A stretch of 64,000 bases of DNA from Whitmania pigra (GCA_021613335.1 JAJTWR010000311.1:1263501-1327500), one strand, 5' to 3'. Counted from the stretch's first letter, positions 31,101 to 58,845 are shown. Translations and numbers: made by a program. Notes: a model not told the origin generated them from the sequence alone.

Positions 31101-32621
31101 TTTACATAAAAATTTAAATTTAAACCTACAAGAAAATTTAAATAATAATTATAATATTCAGACCGAACAATTTCAAATTATTTTCAAAGAAATGGAGGCT
31201 CTAAATATTTATTGAGATAAGTTTCTAGTAATAACGTCTAATGTAAGAAGAAATATTAAAAAAATTGAAAGATATTGCGTCTCGAACTGCAAAGCACGCG
31301 TCGATAAGACGTGAAATTTTTAATGGGACTCACTAAATGTCTTGCGGTCTATAATTATGTTTTCTATGTTTTAGCATAATTTATGATATGCTAGTACTTA
31401 AAACAATGATGTCAAATAAATTGTCTCTTCTATTATTTGTGATCCTGTTTTTGATTTTTTCGTGATTACTAATCTCAGCTTTAGAATTTCCTAAACCTCG
31501 AAATCAATTTAACTTTTCCATTTTCTCTCGCAATTATTATTATGCGACCACAATTAGATTAATTACAACAACAAAAATAATAACAAAGATCAGTGACAAA
31601 TAACATCAATAATCATAATAGTGACAAAACCAAAAAGATGACTTTGTAAAGTTGAAAGAAAGATTTTCAAATGTAAACATTTACAGACTTACAAAAGTTA
31701 TTTCTTTATTTTATAATTATTAAGTTGGAATGTTACGATTGTCATTTCAAATACTTACGAATGGTCATTAACATCGGCAATTTAATCTAATAAATAACTC
31801 ACAAATGATGCTGTTGCTCGATAATTGAATAAATAAGCTGAATGAATGAAATTAAATTAAATTAACTTTCATTAACAGCCATTAGCTGCATACTTGCATT
31901 GGTCTGTTACTTGTACTTCATCGAGGAGGCCACAATGACTCTCATCACTCCTGCTCCTCTTCTCCACCCACCAACCACTCAAATTCCAACTCTCTCCATT
32001 TCTCTCGGTACAAACTTCAACTACAAAAGCAGCGAAAAAGTTGAACCCATCAACCTCTTAACGAAGATCAACCAAAAGATCAAACAACTCGGTGTTTCGA
32101 AGACGACATTCAACAGTAATTTCATCGTCGACAACAACAGCAACAGCAACAGCAGCAGCAGCAACAACAGCAATTTGGGATTTGGTTACTTCACGATGAT
32201 CGCCTCCTGCCTCCTGTTACTGGGAGCTTGGTTGTGCATGTGCGCGGACGAACTGCTCAAAGGTTTGGTCAACTGCAAGCTGAGGAGGATCAAGAGGCGA
32301 CAGTGCGTCACCGACGGCAAACTGCGACAGCGTCGCCACGAAGAACAGCAGCAACAACGCTCGCATCAGCAACAACAACAACATTCCCAACAGCAACAGC
32401 TACTCTTGCAGCAGCAGATATTGCAGGATCAACTAAACCAACAGCAGATACAACTGCAACTGTTGCAACTCTCTCATCAACAACAACTCATCAACATGCA
32501 ACAACAACCGTTGCTCGGCAACGCCGCGACACCTCTGCAGTTCGCTTTGCCCGATCAGCAGCCGCAACAACTTATGCAACATCTCGTCCAAAACAACTGG
32601 ACCAATAATTTGAAATCATGA
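27949..32621 (+). CDS. Claudin/TARP-like four-segment membrane protein with Q-rich tail
   Basis: Four coding exons, all joined in phase 1: 27949-28156, 28426-28518, 28883-29032, 31879-32621, giving 397 residues. The start ATG has a fine context (gcagccATGG). Membrane segments: TM1 CRVLGLMLSTVALVTMSVSF, TM2 IAVICLASFPIVF..LILVLCG, TM3 after SAG, TM4 FTMIASCLLLLGAWLCMC. The first outer loop shows W..GLWKVC.......C, the W-GLW-C-C signature of the PMP22/claudin/TARP superfamily, whose members form cell junctions or act as channel and receptor auxiliary subunits. The second outer loop is unusually long and Ser/Asn-rich. The inner tail is basic, then poly-Q (CAA/CAG), about 110 residues, with no PDZ-binding end evident. 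A CR1/Jockey LINE and GAT/ATC tracts lie in its introns. Tetraspan class is firm; claudin against TARP is not settled. Confidence 0.75.
28426..28518 (+). CDS. Claudin-like gene, exon 2
   Basis: 93 nt between aaaattgtgcag and gatg|gtatta. Encodes HYGLSKFGLWKVCSIQHDNC, the signature part of the first extracellular loop. Confidence 0.75.
28768..28862. repeat. (GAT/GAC)n microsatellite in claudin-like intron 2
   Basis: GATGAT/GACGAC units ending 20 bp before the exon 3 acceptor. It leaves almost no room for a pyrimidine tract except acaattttgcag. Confidence 0.9.
28883..29032 (+). CDS. Claudin-like gene, exon 3
   Basis: Acceptor acaattttgcag. Encodes TM2 and the start of TM3 (SAGEIHLLC). Two phase-1 donors are possible: 29032|gttggt (chosen) and 29047|gtaaca. 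The first gives a TM3 of normal length that aligns without gaps to TARP TM3 (SAG...); the second is the better donor by sequence but inserts five residues including an Arg into TM3. Confidence 0.65.
29033..31878 (+). other. Claudin-like intron 3
   Basis: Contains the LINE end at 29437-29790, GAT-rich repeats (30397-30545), (GAT)8 near 30818-30838 and (ATC)n at 30967-31003. No other coding signal. Confidence 0.6.
29437..29790 (-). mobile_element. CR1/Jockey-superfamily LINE, C-terminal fragment
   Basis: A minus-strand 115-codon frame: YMERLRLFKLPTLERQRFLA, LGFKIFHGFTN and NALPGDVVRSTTVSRFN. This is the post-RT end of non-LTR retrotransposons. It is close to the copy at 41900-42570 (same residues at most positions), so both come from one family. 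5'-truncated and lacking the 3' UTR of the other copy. Confidence 0.8.
31879..32621 (+). CDS. Claudin-like gene, terminal exon 4
   Basis: Acceptor tttcattaacag. Encodes the end of TM3 (ISCILALVCYLYF), the long second outer loop, TM4 and the Q-rich tail to TGA at 32619. An aataaa-like signal lies near 33055. The second ORF over it (Ala/Thr-rich) is a CAA-repeat shadow. Confidence 0.75.
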
Positions 32622-34121
32622 ATTGTTACTTTTGTTTTAATTTTATCCAATTCCATTCCATTTTTAGATTTTAGTTGCTTAAAACCAGCCACAATTCCTG
32701 GGGTTTCAAAGTTTTGACGACCCACATTTTTAGCCACTTCTCGACCAAATTGAAGAAAGCAATAATTTGCAACATTAACGAGCAATTTTTAGAGGAACCA
32801 AGCATTTCTTAAAACTTAAGATTTTCCGTTACAACAATTTTTACTTGAATTTGAAATATTTAACTTGAAAAATATGAAACACAATCCTGCATTTTGAATT
32901 TATTTGACTTATTTATTTGCTTGCAACTTGGGGTCCAATGTTATTGAAGAAGTGTTTCCTTAACAAGGTTTCATAGACTGTTAGTTTCCCAGTGACAAAC
33001 GTTTCAATTTCACCTTTTTGTTGTCGATTTTCCATTTTAGCTTTTTTACAATCAATAAATAAAGCTTTAAAGTGACTTTTTTGAATGTTAATTAAGCAAA
33101 TCAGTTTAAGAGTTAACTAATAAGCAATATCAAGCAAACGAATTAAATGAAAATGAAGATCGCTTCTGAAAATCTGAATCAAAATAAAGCAAATTCACTT
33201 ATCTTAGTAAAAACAATATTTTGTTCTTTGCCGCTCCCGAAATCAAATTTTAAAATTTGTTTGTCCAAATAAATATTCTTATTTGTCAGAATTAATAATA
33301 TCTGAAACTAAGCAATACACAACATTCCTGTCCAGTTCATCTTGGCATGCAACCTGCACTCCATAAAGACCATTTACACCATTTACACCTGGTTTCCAAT
33401 CAGTTATTACCTGTTATTACCTACTTTATCAGTGATGTCCTTGCCTTATGACCTAGGAAGTAGTTTAAGAAATCAAAATATTTTATTATTTCGCATATTT
33501 TAATGCAGATTTCCACAATGCAGATTCACATATTTCAATACATTCAGCCGTCACGTCAGTATCGTTTGAGTATGATTTAATTAGGTTTGATATTAAGAAC
33601 TGAAAAGTATTCTATTAAAAAAAATTGAATTTATTTACATTTATTATTCATAACAATTACCATTATTGTAATTGCATTATTGAAGAATATTATAATTGTT
33701 GTAGTAAATATTAAAATTTACAAAGTATTATTATATTTAATTACAATACTATGATGAAGCTAATAATAAAATTTACTTTATTATTATTATTGTTATTATT
33801 ATTATTATTATTAATTATAATTATAATATTGAATTGTCCTCGTGTAAAATCTACATGTTATCTTTCTCCGTATGCTTCATGCTGTGCTTGAGAAGTAATG
33901 GAGGATCCATGAATGTAATGACCTATAAATATGGAAGACATCATTTCTTGAAACATTACAATATTACAATATAGTTTTCTTAGTTTTACAGAAATACGTA
34001 CATTTATAATAAACGTATTATTAATTTTTATTTAAAATAACGTACATTTTATTTCAGATTTATTTACGAACGGGACACTGGAAAAATGAAACATCTTGTT
34101 AACTCGTCGCCAAGCAAATCG

Positions 34122-34135
34122 GTTGCTATGGCAAC
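34122..34135. promoter_or_regulatory. X-box-like motif (RFX-type site)
   Basis: GTTGCTATGGCAAC fits the RFX X-box pattern GTHNYYATRRNAAC at every position. It lies 5 kb upstream of the Ig gene's ATG. One such match in this length is near what chance allows, so function is only a possibility. Confidence 0.25.
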
Positions 34136-35220
34136 AAGAATTCAGTTTTGATCGATTGGCGTGAGGAAGCATGGAATGATGGAAATAATTGGATTCTTCT
34201 CGAAGACTTGGAAACGAGGAAACGTTTGAAAATGTTGATTGATAATTACATTTAAAAGTTGAATATGTATTAATTACATTTAACATATGAATACATTAAT
34301 TATTAATTACATTTAACGTTTGCAATATTATTTGTAACAACTATTAATTGCAATATTAACAATAACATAACGTAACATAAATATGAACTATCGCTAAAAT
34401 AATAATTGCTAACATCGCCTTCTAATGCCTGTTCTCTGTGTTTTCGACAAATATTATTAATAACCTAACGTCAACAAGACTCAGAAACCATATTCATTTC
34501 ATTTCTTTTCATTAATTACAATTAGGAAATGTTTTAAAATACAATTATAATTATTTATCCACCAGATTACGTCAGTTGATAAAAATTAATTACTTCTTCA
34601 CTAATTTCACCAATCAAAATTTGGCACGTTCTTATGTAATTTTGCTCACTTATAAACAAGTAATTAAATAAATAAATGATTAATTAAATGTATGTAGCTA
34701 CATTTAACGTTTGATCACTTAACAAAAGTAATCTATTTTATAATAACATTACTTCTACATTTACTGCTTGCTACAATTAGATTTTTTTAATTTAAATACA
34801 CGTGGGATTTTTAATTACATTGATTATACAAATATCTATAAATAATTAATATTATAATCATGTAAGTTTAATTAAATATAATTCATTATAATTTATTTTG
34901 GAAACTTTTTAAAACGCTTAAAAGAATTTCAAAACAATTTTGTTTTGTAACCTCGTTCATCTTCTAGAATTTTATTGTTGTGTTAAATTTATATTTAAAT
35001 CGAATTTAACGTTTAAAATAGTGGAATAAAAATTCAATTAAAAAATTTAATATTTCACAAAAAAAATCATTCTTAGTGAAAAATTGTTTTACATAACTTT
35101 TGTTTGACTCCATGCCGTCTAGGGACAAAGCACATCGATCATCCGAATGCAAACATTGGACTTTTTTGGAAGCCTTTCATCCGTGGAAGAATGCAATGGG
35201 CACCTGGAAATTAGAAAAGG

Positions 35221-35321
35221 TGGAAAGATGCATGGCTGCAGAGATTGGTGAACGGATGCATGGCTGCATAGACTGATGGATGGATGCATGGATGCATGGA
35301 TGCATGGATGCATGGATGCAT
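35221..35321. repeat. GGATGCAT-type minisatellite
   Basis: GATGCATG units in tandem, same type as 22436-22520. Confidence 0.8.
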
Positions 35322-36639
35322 ATACCACCACTTGATAGAGGACAACGGATGAATTGAAAAAAAGAATGCCAACCACAGAGAAGGCCTGATTCATGATTAA
35401 AGCATTTCTATCGATGTCTGCGTTGAAACGACAATTATTAATAATCACGAATATTGCTGAACATTTTCAAGGGAAAAGTAGGAATATCCATTCGGAAGGA
35501 AATAATTACAAAATAGGTGGAGAGATTGATGGACGAAGAGGTGGACGAACGAAGAGAGAGGCACCATTGCGTCCAGCTTTGCTTAGCTGCTTCTTTAGGA
35601 AGGGGAAGCCTATTTTGCACTAGGCTCATGGCTCGGGGACGCACCAAATGCTATGCTTCAATTCAAATAAAATCAAGACTGGCAACGTCTCAAAAGTGTT
35701 TCCAGGAAATAATTTCTTTCAACTTTTGATTTAAATTGCTTTTAAATCAATTTTCCAACCATCGATCGAGAGGAAGTTTGTCTTCGAGAAATAAAGAGAA
35801 AAAAAATTGGGATTTAAAGCCTTGAAAAGTAATTTGATATTTTAGAATTTATTTAGAACAATATTATAATTGTAATTTAACATTTTACCATTTTACAATT
35901 AATTTAACAAATTTGTAATTGTAAATGTTACGATTGATTGTGCTTGTAGATGTACATTGAAGCTAGAGGCTGACAAATGCACGCGATGATGAAAGCGCAA
36001 TTAAGACATTGTGGCACTGCAAGATGACGATGATGATGATGCTGGTGACACTTATTATGATGGTGATAGTGATTACTCATCGCCATGTAGTGATAACATC
36101 AGTTATCCATTTATTATCATCATCAACATCATTATTTCTGCGTTAAATTATTAAAAGTATGTGTTTTCGTATTTTCATCACCATCTTCATCAAGCTGTGA
36201 ATGTCTCATTCTTCGTTTCAGATCAATAGCTTCAACAGTCCTTTGTTTGCTCCAGAAATTCAATCAAAATGTTTTACGATTAATATGTTGTTTATAATGT
36301 TTAGTTGCGTTAGTAACATTTTTCTAATATCGTTACTCTCTAAAATGAATAAATGAATTAAATTAATTAATAATTAATAAAAAGAATTCATCAATTAAAT
36401 TATTTATTTGTAATTTTATAATTTTTTTATGCAAGGAAACAAGATGAATAACAATTTAGCGAACATTGGTTAATTCTACTATTTCATTATATTTTTAATT
36501 TGCTAAATAATATGTATTATATATCAATATATTAAACATTTATTACATAATAATTCACCCAATTGGTGATTAATTATCCATAATTTCACGAGTAACTTAA
36601 TACGCTTTTTATATATATATATAATTATTCAGGAATAAC

Positions 36640-36745
36640 TTAATTCATTAAGAATATTCATGAACAACTTAATTCAATAAGAATATTCATGAATAATTTG
36701 AGCCTTAGAGTATTCATGAATAACTTCATTCATTGAATATTCATT
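36640..36745. repeat. Degenerate tandem repeat, about 30-bp unit
   Basis: Four units built on taacttaattcat..gaatattcatgaa with decreasing similarity. Confidence 0.7.
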
Positions 36746-37714
36746 TGCAAATCTTCAGGAGTCATGAAGGACTTCTTTCTATCTAATTTCTCTTTGGAAT
36801 AAAAAGCAAACAATATTTTCAGAGAAATATTTTGAGAAAATATTAAAAATATAATATTGAATTAATTAAAATATTTTCAGTAAAAAGTATAAAAAGTAAT
36901 TCTTTACAAAATATTAAAGTTTGAAAACGTCGTAATTTGACCAAAAATGTTTTTTTCATTTTGACTTAAATTTTATCTTTTTCGTCCTCAAGGCATTTTA
37001 ATCTTAACATCTTCCCCCATTCAACATTGGTGTATCCAGCTGTATCTCCAGATGTTAGTCCAATTGCATCCCCAAATGTATCTTTAATTGTATCTCTAAT
37101 TGTGTCCCTGTATATATTTCAAGTCAGTACGTTAAATCTTCCAAATTCAGTGAATGAAAATAATATGTTCGCATTCATTTACAATATCTCACGAAATAAC
37201 ATTTTTGCATTTGTCAACGATCTGAAATTCTATTCCTCCTGATCAAATATTAGAAAATAATTGATTAAATTTAAAGTAAAAATTCAAACCTGGTGAGTCG
37301 TATTTGCTGACCGTTCATGCCAATCCAACTTGTCTCCTCCTAAATTAAAAATTAAGTTTGGAAGCTAAGGGCTTCAGAATTTTTTTTTGCAGGACCAAAA
37401 TTTTTGAATTCCATTTGAAATTTTATAATGTTTGGAATAATAAACTATATTAAGCAACAATAAGTGCACCTCAATTAATTTTGATGTTGTAAATATTCGA
37501 GTAAAATTTTCAAGCTGATTTTAGTGAAATGTTGTGGTTTCAATTGAGATGATGATTCATCAGTTCACTTCACAAGTTTTGCAAAAGTTCATCAGTTAGG
37601 GGATTGATCTTAGTTATTCTTGTTCAGTTCACCAATTAATGGTTAAAATGAATATAATATGGTTTTAATATGAATATAATATATATTTATTATGAATATA
37701 ATACGCGTTTAATA

Positions 37715-37872
37715 TGAATGGTTATAACGAGGATAAATAGTGATAATAATGGTTCTAACGAGTTATAGTAATGGTTATAACGAGGATAAATAGTGATAAT
37801 AATGGTTATAAAGAGAGTAAATAGTGATAATAACGGTTATACCGAGGATAAATAGTGCTAAAAATGGTGATA
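37715..37872. repeat. Degenerate tandem repeat with ggataaatagtgataata core
   Basis: ATGGTTATAACGAGGATAAA-like units recur at least four times with variable spacing. Non-coding. Confidence 0.75.
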
Positions 37873-39119
37873 AAAGAGGATTCGTTGTCGCAAAGATTGC
37901 TTGCCTGGAAATACGAATGCGGACTCAAAAATGTGCAACGCTTTAAAACCATCGACGTGGTTATTGTAATTCTGCACTTGCCACATCGTCTGCTTTGATT
38001 TAAAACATTTTTAATAATTTTCAAAATACATCGTGGTATATTCTTAAATCCAAGTAGTTTGAACATTAATTGGATATAATTTAAAACTAATGATGTAATA
38101 TTAATTTTAAATAATCTATGCCTTAGAAAATAAAATGGTTAATAAATTTAAGGAGAGTTTATGACCAGTTATTGCTTGTACCAGATGTCCTCAGCGCAAC
38201 ATTTCTGTCGAACAATTCATTCCCATTTCTTCCTGGATTTAATTTCAACACTTTAATCTTATCTTCGATTGAAATTAATTTTAAAATCAAATAAACGGAA
38301 GATCTACTGCGAGGTTTCAGCTTAAAATGTAATCAGAAATTGTAACTATTTTCGGGATTTTAATAAATTTTGATTGTTAAACAAGTTTTTCTGACATTTT
38401 TGCTAAAATTGTAAACAAACTGTCGCAATGTGTTATGCGAAAGGTAATTATGATTGTTGCGTTCTAATTTAAGTAATTTGTGAAACTACGCAATATTAAA
38501 CGGGAGACATTTGAGATGAGAAATTATGTTTTCCTGACAACAACAGTTGTGATGTGAAATTGTCAGGCTGATTTAAAACAGCATTAGAAATACAACATGC
38601 TTTATGGCCAAATGTTTCATGCAAATCCTCAGAAATATTTCCTTTTTTTTAATAAAATCGTTAATGAGTTACCAAGATGAATATTTGCTAAAAAATTGCA
38701 GCAATAAATTGAATAAAACCATGTTTAGTTTAAATAAAATAAAAATAATATTCTCAAGTGAATAAGCAATTCACTTAAAAACCTATTTTGAAAATCAAAG
38801 CTGGAAATTAGTGAGGCGTTTGAAAATTAAAAATAAATAAATAGATTTTCGCGAAAAGACTTCTTTTTGAACTGCAAATTACATACACATGCAGGTGTAA
38901 AGTTCACGTAAACAAGTAGTTAGTCAGCCTTCTGATTATTTTGACACAATTTTCAAGCACGTATAAATTATTAAAATACATATTGTTAAATGTTAAAATA
39001 AAAATTATTTTTAAAATGAATATTGTTAAATTCTTAGATATTAGTAAATTTGTTAATATTTAAATTACGAGGTGCTAAGCAATTTCTTAAAAATGTGTTT
39101 TTCATAATTTCAGTTTGAA

Positions 39120-54621
<15,502 letters not shown>

Positions 54622-54626
54622 GTTAG

Positions 54627-54764
54627 TTTCTGTTGTTTTCCAAATGATTTTGCTGGGATTATAAATTTATTGATATATTAAATATAAAAGAATATTTTCT
54701 GTTGTTTTCCAAATGATTTTGCTGGGATTATAAATTTATTGATATATTAAATATAAAAGAATAT
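54627..54764. repeat. Perfect 69-bp tandem duplication next to the microexon donor
   Basis: 54627-54695 is repeated without visible change at 54696-54764 (starts tttctgttgttttccaaatg). The first copy starts five bases after the donor GT, so the duplication repeats intron sequence only. Confidence 0.95.
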
Positions 54765-57700
54765 TTTGATTTTTATAGTATATTCTTGTAATTAAGAAGT
54801 TTAAATCAATAACACGAACTTATCAACACAACAAAAAATATCCAACTAAATCCAACTAAAAATGTTGTTTACTGTTTGAAATCAGATAATAACTAATTAA
54901 TACTAAAAATTACAACTTCCATGCCTGACCGATTTTGCATTTGTTTCCTTAAATTAATTTGCTAATATTTTTCTAAACATTTGAGTTTTTTGAAGCAAAA
55001 TCCTAGATCCAAACAAAATTTCTCATAAATTTTAGATTAAACAAACACATTCATCACACAAATTTATGTTTTTTTCCAAAGGAATTTTTAATTTTTAAAA
55101 ATAAATAGCTTTGCAGAGAATAGCGATGGCAAAGTAAAATTTATGCCATACACGAATTCTTTTCAAAAAATATTTTTTAAATTATTAAAGATTTTATCTT
55201 TTATCTAACTATACGTAGTAGTGGTAATGACAACGACGACGACGATGATGACCAAAGTGATGATGACGACGACGACGATGACGATATCATTGTGATTCCT
55301 GAGAAATATGAAGAAGTTTCAATGCGATCACAAGTTTCAATTTCCAATGACATTCATGGTTCCATGACATCGGCACGTGACTTTTCCAAGAATGTTGATT
55401 GGCGGAAAGCAGGTTATGGAATGCAATCAGCCTCTGATTGAAGACAATGATGGCCCAGGGATCGTTCTAATTGTCAATTGCCTCCTCAAATTGCAAAAAC
55501 TATTTCTCTTTTTTTTATTTTGTCAAATTACAAATTTAATTTTTTATGATTTATTTATTTAAAAAAGTGGTATAATTACTCGGATTAAAAACAACAAGAT
55601 TTCGTTATTTTTATGAAACCACACTCAGAAATTCATGTCAAATGTCTTTTTTTGAACTCAAACATTTGGCGGGAAATTTAATTCAAATAATTTTTTTGCT
55701 TAAAATAAATTGCAGAAATAAGTTGAAGATGCAAGAATTGATGAATGTTGCGATGACATTTACAAAAAGTAGAATTACTTGAAATATTCTCCAAATGTGG
55801 GCTTTGTGAGGATCAAATTGCGCCTAAAGTTTTTAATGCTTTGATCATGTTATTTATTCCATATTTTTTCCTGTTCTTCATTTATATTCTTTGCAAAAGC
55901 CAGTTCAATTAATTTTACAAAAACGAAAATGAAAACATAATTGAATTATTTATTTTTAATAATCGATTATTGAAAGCTTATTTGAAGCAGTACAGAAGCT
56001 CAATTATCTCATTTAAATTTTGAGTTAAAACAAATCCCAGGCATAAAAGTGTCTCGTACATTTTCATCAGAATTTCAAGATTAACTTTGATTGACAGGCG
56101 CATGATAATCCTTCCACTAAAATGACTTTAAAATATCCAACAGATTATGAGGACCGCAGAGTCCTTATAATCCAAAATAGAAGGAGAATAATATATAATA
56201 ATATAATATATGGATAAATAATGTAAAATGCATTTAAATACAAAATAACGTATTTAAAAAACGTTAATAACGCATTTAATAAATAAATAACGCATTTTAA
56301 ATTCCAGCCATGAATATCACAAGCTTCAAATTCCTTGTTATCCTGTTGTCTAAAAAAATCATTAATTCATTAAAAAATTGTATTTTCAATAATTAATTTA
56401 TTTATTAAAAAATAATAATTCTTTATTGTTTTGCAAAAAATAATTAATTAAATGAGATTCAATATCCATGGCAACGGAAGGCAATATGTTGTTGAGAAAT
56501 AATACTCGTAAAAAAGGAAAATTTGGAGACGAAATAAGTATTTCCAAAGGTGGCAAATAAATAATAATTATTTAATAATGTAGTTAATATTAGTAATAAG
56601 ACATTCTTTATCACCAAGATGTTTATTATTGAAAACATTTCTAGAAAATATAAAAGCAAAACATTGATATAATTTATGCATCTAAACCATTCCCGTAGCG
56701 GCTATTCCCAGGAACATAGCAGTGCAAAGTAGCATTGGAAACATTCCACTCTTAAGCAGGAATCGTTTTTATGCCAAAACTATTAAATTATGAATTTAAT
56801 TTAGAATTTCTCCGCATGTTTCGCCTAAATTTAACAACTAATTGCGAGGAGAAGATGTAACATTTAGACTGGAATAAATGCAGAATTAGTAATTTGATCA
56901 AAAGTGGAATCAAATAGCAGAAATGTAATTTAGCTTGTAAATGTATTTCAGTATGATAATGTAATTCAGTATGTAAGTATAATTCAGTTGGTAAATGGCC
57001 CCTCATTAGTAGGAATTACTACGCTAATATTTCTCTCAAATGGAGATGAATGTCGAGATATCGGGTGAATTACTTTTTCAGGATTGCTTTCACTAAGCGT
57101 CTTTTTTTTTTAAATAACACTTATTACTTGTAAAGAATTAGTGCAATTAGTAAATTGTACATTATTTTCCAATATAGTCATTATAAAATATATTGTTCAG
57201 TTGAGTAAACTTTTCGCATAGAATATTCATTGAAGAAATATATTTATAAATAATATTTTGAACCTTATTAGAAATTATAATAATAATTTTATATTATAAT
57301 AAAAAAGTCATTGAAATTACTCGCCTGGACGCGCAACTTGATTTGCATTTTCGCCCTCCGGCATGAATAAGAGCTAAATAAATGGATCAGCACCCATAAG
57401 CCAGACCTACAACGATCCATCGCATGCATGCAATAATTATCGTCTATTTTTTAACTCAGCTCACAAATTATTGTTATTTCGTTTAAATTGACATTTAATT
57501 CGTGATTATTTTGCAAATTTATTTCTACGATACATGATTATAATTACATGATTGTGATTATGAGGGCTCATGTAGATGCGAAGAATGTAAGAAAAAGGAA
57601 ATCTAAGTAAGCGTTCTGAGGGCAGAAATCACTTTGTTCGTGCTGAAGAGGATCAGACAAATGCGGAATAAAGAGGAAAATAAAAAGTAAATCACAAGAT

Positions 57701-57960
57701 AAGTGCTCAGAAAGTATGCCTCACCTTCAACATTCATTATTCATTTCAAATTCCTCAAAAACGTATCCTAGAATAATATTTTGTCCACCTGAATTTCTAA
57801 TTTTTTTCACATGAAAAAGGACCAAGTATCATTTGGAGATGGTGTTTTGTGACTCTTAATTTATATATTTTTAGGTGCATCTGTTGTAATTAATTATTTA
57901 TTTACTTATTAATTACTTTGAGAACGGAAAGACTTTGTGTTGTATTCGATAATATCGAAT
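54765..57960. other. AT-rich sequence downstream of the Ig gene
   Basis: A GAC/GAT patch lies at 55225-55285 and an imperfect palindrome (attatgaggac..gtccttataat) at 56144-56172. Apart from the doubtful exon at 56308, no coding signal is seen. Confidence 0.5.
56308..56409 (+). CDS. Doubtful terminal exon of the Dpr-like gene
   Basis: Acceptor tttaaattccag, phase 1 entry, reads AMNITSFKFLVILLSKK and then to a TAA. The short hydrophobic run could be a GPI-signal tail as in some Dpr proteins, but it is small and AT-rich, so chance is likely. Confidence 0.2.
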
Positions 57961-58139
57961 TATTACTTAACTGTATAAGTTATATGAGTGTAAAGAGATC
58001 TGCCGAGCGAGTTCACATCGCTGAACTCTCTGTTCCCGGCTTTAGTTTCTTGTGCAGCACTGGACAACTGAAGGAAGTCGATTGAATTAATTGCGATTTA
58101 ATCAGAAAGATTTGAGAGTCGAACTCTATCGAGGACTGT
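57961..58139. other. Possible LTR-derived sequence
   Basis: Less AT-rich text (gagatctgccgagcgagttc, gaactctctgttcccggc) like the body of an LTR, between AT-rich DNA and the Helitron fragment. If so, the Helitron piece interrupted the LTR whose end lies at 58527-58619. Inference only. Confidence 0.3.
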
Positions 58140-58526
58140 ATGCCATGGTATCTCGAGCACAAAATAACGACATGCGTGCAGGTAAGATGGTTAATTTACC
58201 CTCGATATTCCAAGGTAGTCCATAATATGTGCAACGCAACTAAGATGCAATGGCTATGGTCAGACAATTTGGGCGGCCGGATCTGTTCGTTACTTTCATC
58301 TGCAATCCCAATTGGTCTGAGATATTGAATGCAATGGATGGAATTCAACGACCTGACATAATTTTCCGAGTCTTTAAAATAACGTTGGCGGCACTTTTGC
58401 GTGATAATTTAAAGTACGAAATATTTGGGAGCGTCATTCCATACATATATGTCATTGAATTCCAAAAGCGAGGTGTGCCTATTGCTTATATATTACTTAT
58501 TCTAGAGTTTCTATTGCCAAATAATT
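58140..58526 (+). pseudogene. Helitron Rep (HUH) fragment with lost catalytic histidines
   Basis: After a frame change near 58250 it reads DAMAMVRQFGRPDLFVTFIC, NPNWSEI, RPDIIFRVFKITLAALLRDN and FGSVIPYIYVIEFQKRGVP. This is the Helitron-like N-terminal domain of the rolling-circle Rep, just upstream and through its second conserved block. The family then has H-x-H (P-H-A-H-I-L-L-I-L); here it is P-I-A-Y-I-L-L-I-L, so both metal-binding histidines are gone. The helicase part is absent. Inactive relic. Confidence 0.8.
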
Positions 58527-58619
58527 AAATCATTCGGTTATTCAGTTCCGTTAATTGAATATTTGCTCTAATAAACTTATTAGTTAACTTACTAAATTGC
58601 GGACACCCGGGTTATTTCA
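58527..58619 (+). repeat. LTR 3' end, copy R1
   Basis: tcggttattcagttccgtta, gaatatttgctctaataaac and ggacacccgggttatttca match R2 (59905-59989) and R3 (60992-61080) with substitutions. It is followed at once by a primer-binding site. Confidence 0.65.
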
Positions 58620-58620
58620 T

Positions 58621-58638
58621 TGGTGTCAAGAGTGGGAT
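58621..58638 (+). promoter_or_regulatory. Primer-binding site, tRNA-Leu type (one mismatch)
   Basis: TGGTGTCAAGAGTGGGAT is complementary to the 3' end of a tRNA-Leu (..ATCCCACTCCTGACACCA in general form) except for one base. It lies two bases past the LTR end. Confidence 0.6.
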
Positions 58639-58653
58639 CTCATAAAGTAAGTT

Positions 58654-58845
58654 ATGAGCAAGTTCTTACAAGATTTAAGTTTTGGTCAAATGAGACGTGA
58701 ACTTAAGGAGAGACAAATGGATTCGAAAGGACTAAAGGCAGAATTGAATGATCGCTTGCAGTCATGGATATTAGACCAGGGGCATGATCCAGAAGACTAT
58801 TTATTTACTGATCCTTTTCAAAAACTTATCCTTGCAAAAATTTAA
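58654..58845 (+). pseudogene. Gag-like ORF start with SAP domain, truncated
   Basis: ATG at 58654, 16 bases after the PBS. LSFGQMRRELKERQMDSKG followed by LKAELNDRLQSW is a SAP (SAF-A/B, Acinus, PIAS) helix-turn-helix, a DNA/chromatin-binding motif found at the N terminus of some Ty3/Gypsy-type Gag-like proteins. A stop after LILAKI ends it at 63 codons. The same text recurs at 59101 and 59324, so this is a decayed tandem set. Confidence 0.65.

Larger units (their letters stand above)
32622..39113. other. Intergenic or 5' intronic sequence before the Ig gene
   Basis: AT-rich. It holds repeat patches (33780-33812 ATT; 35221-35321; 36640-36745; 37715-37872) and a perfect X-box-like palindrome at 34122-34135. 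A short less AT-rich patch at 35500-35650 shows no convincing exon. The non-coding first exon of the Ig gene must lie upstream of its acceptor at 39113 but I cannot place it. Confidence 0.5.

Noticed and set aside
32228..32608. Ala/Thr-rich 126-codon ORF in the claudin-like terminal exon
   Set aside because: CAA/ACA repeat shadow; the Q-rich frame continues a membrane protein with matching exon phases.
35119..35729. Several overlapping ORFs on both strands near 35.5 kb
   Set aside because: Partly from the GATGCATG repeat; the less AT-rich part has no consistent frame with splice sites.
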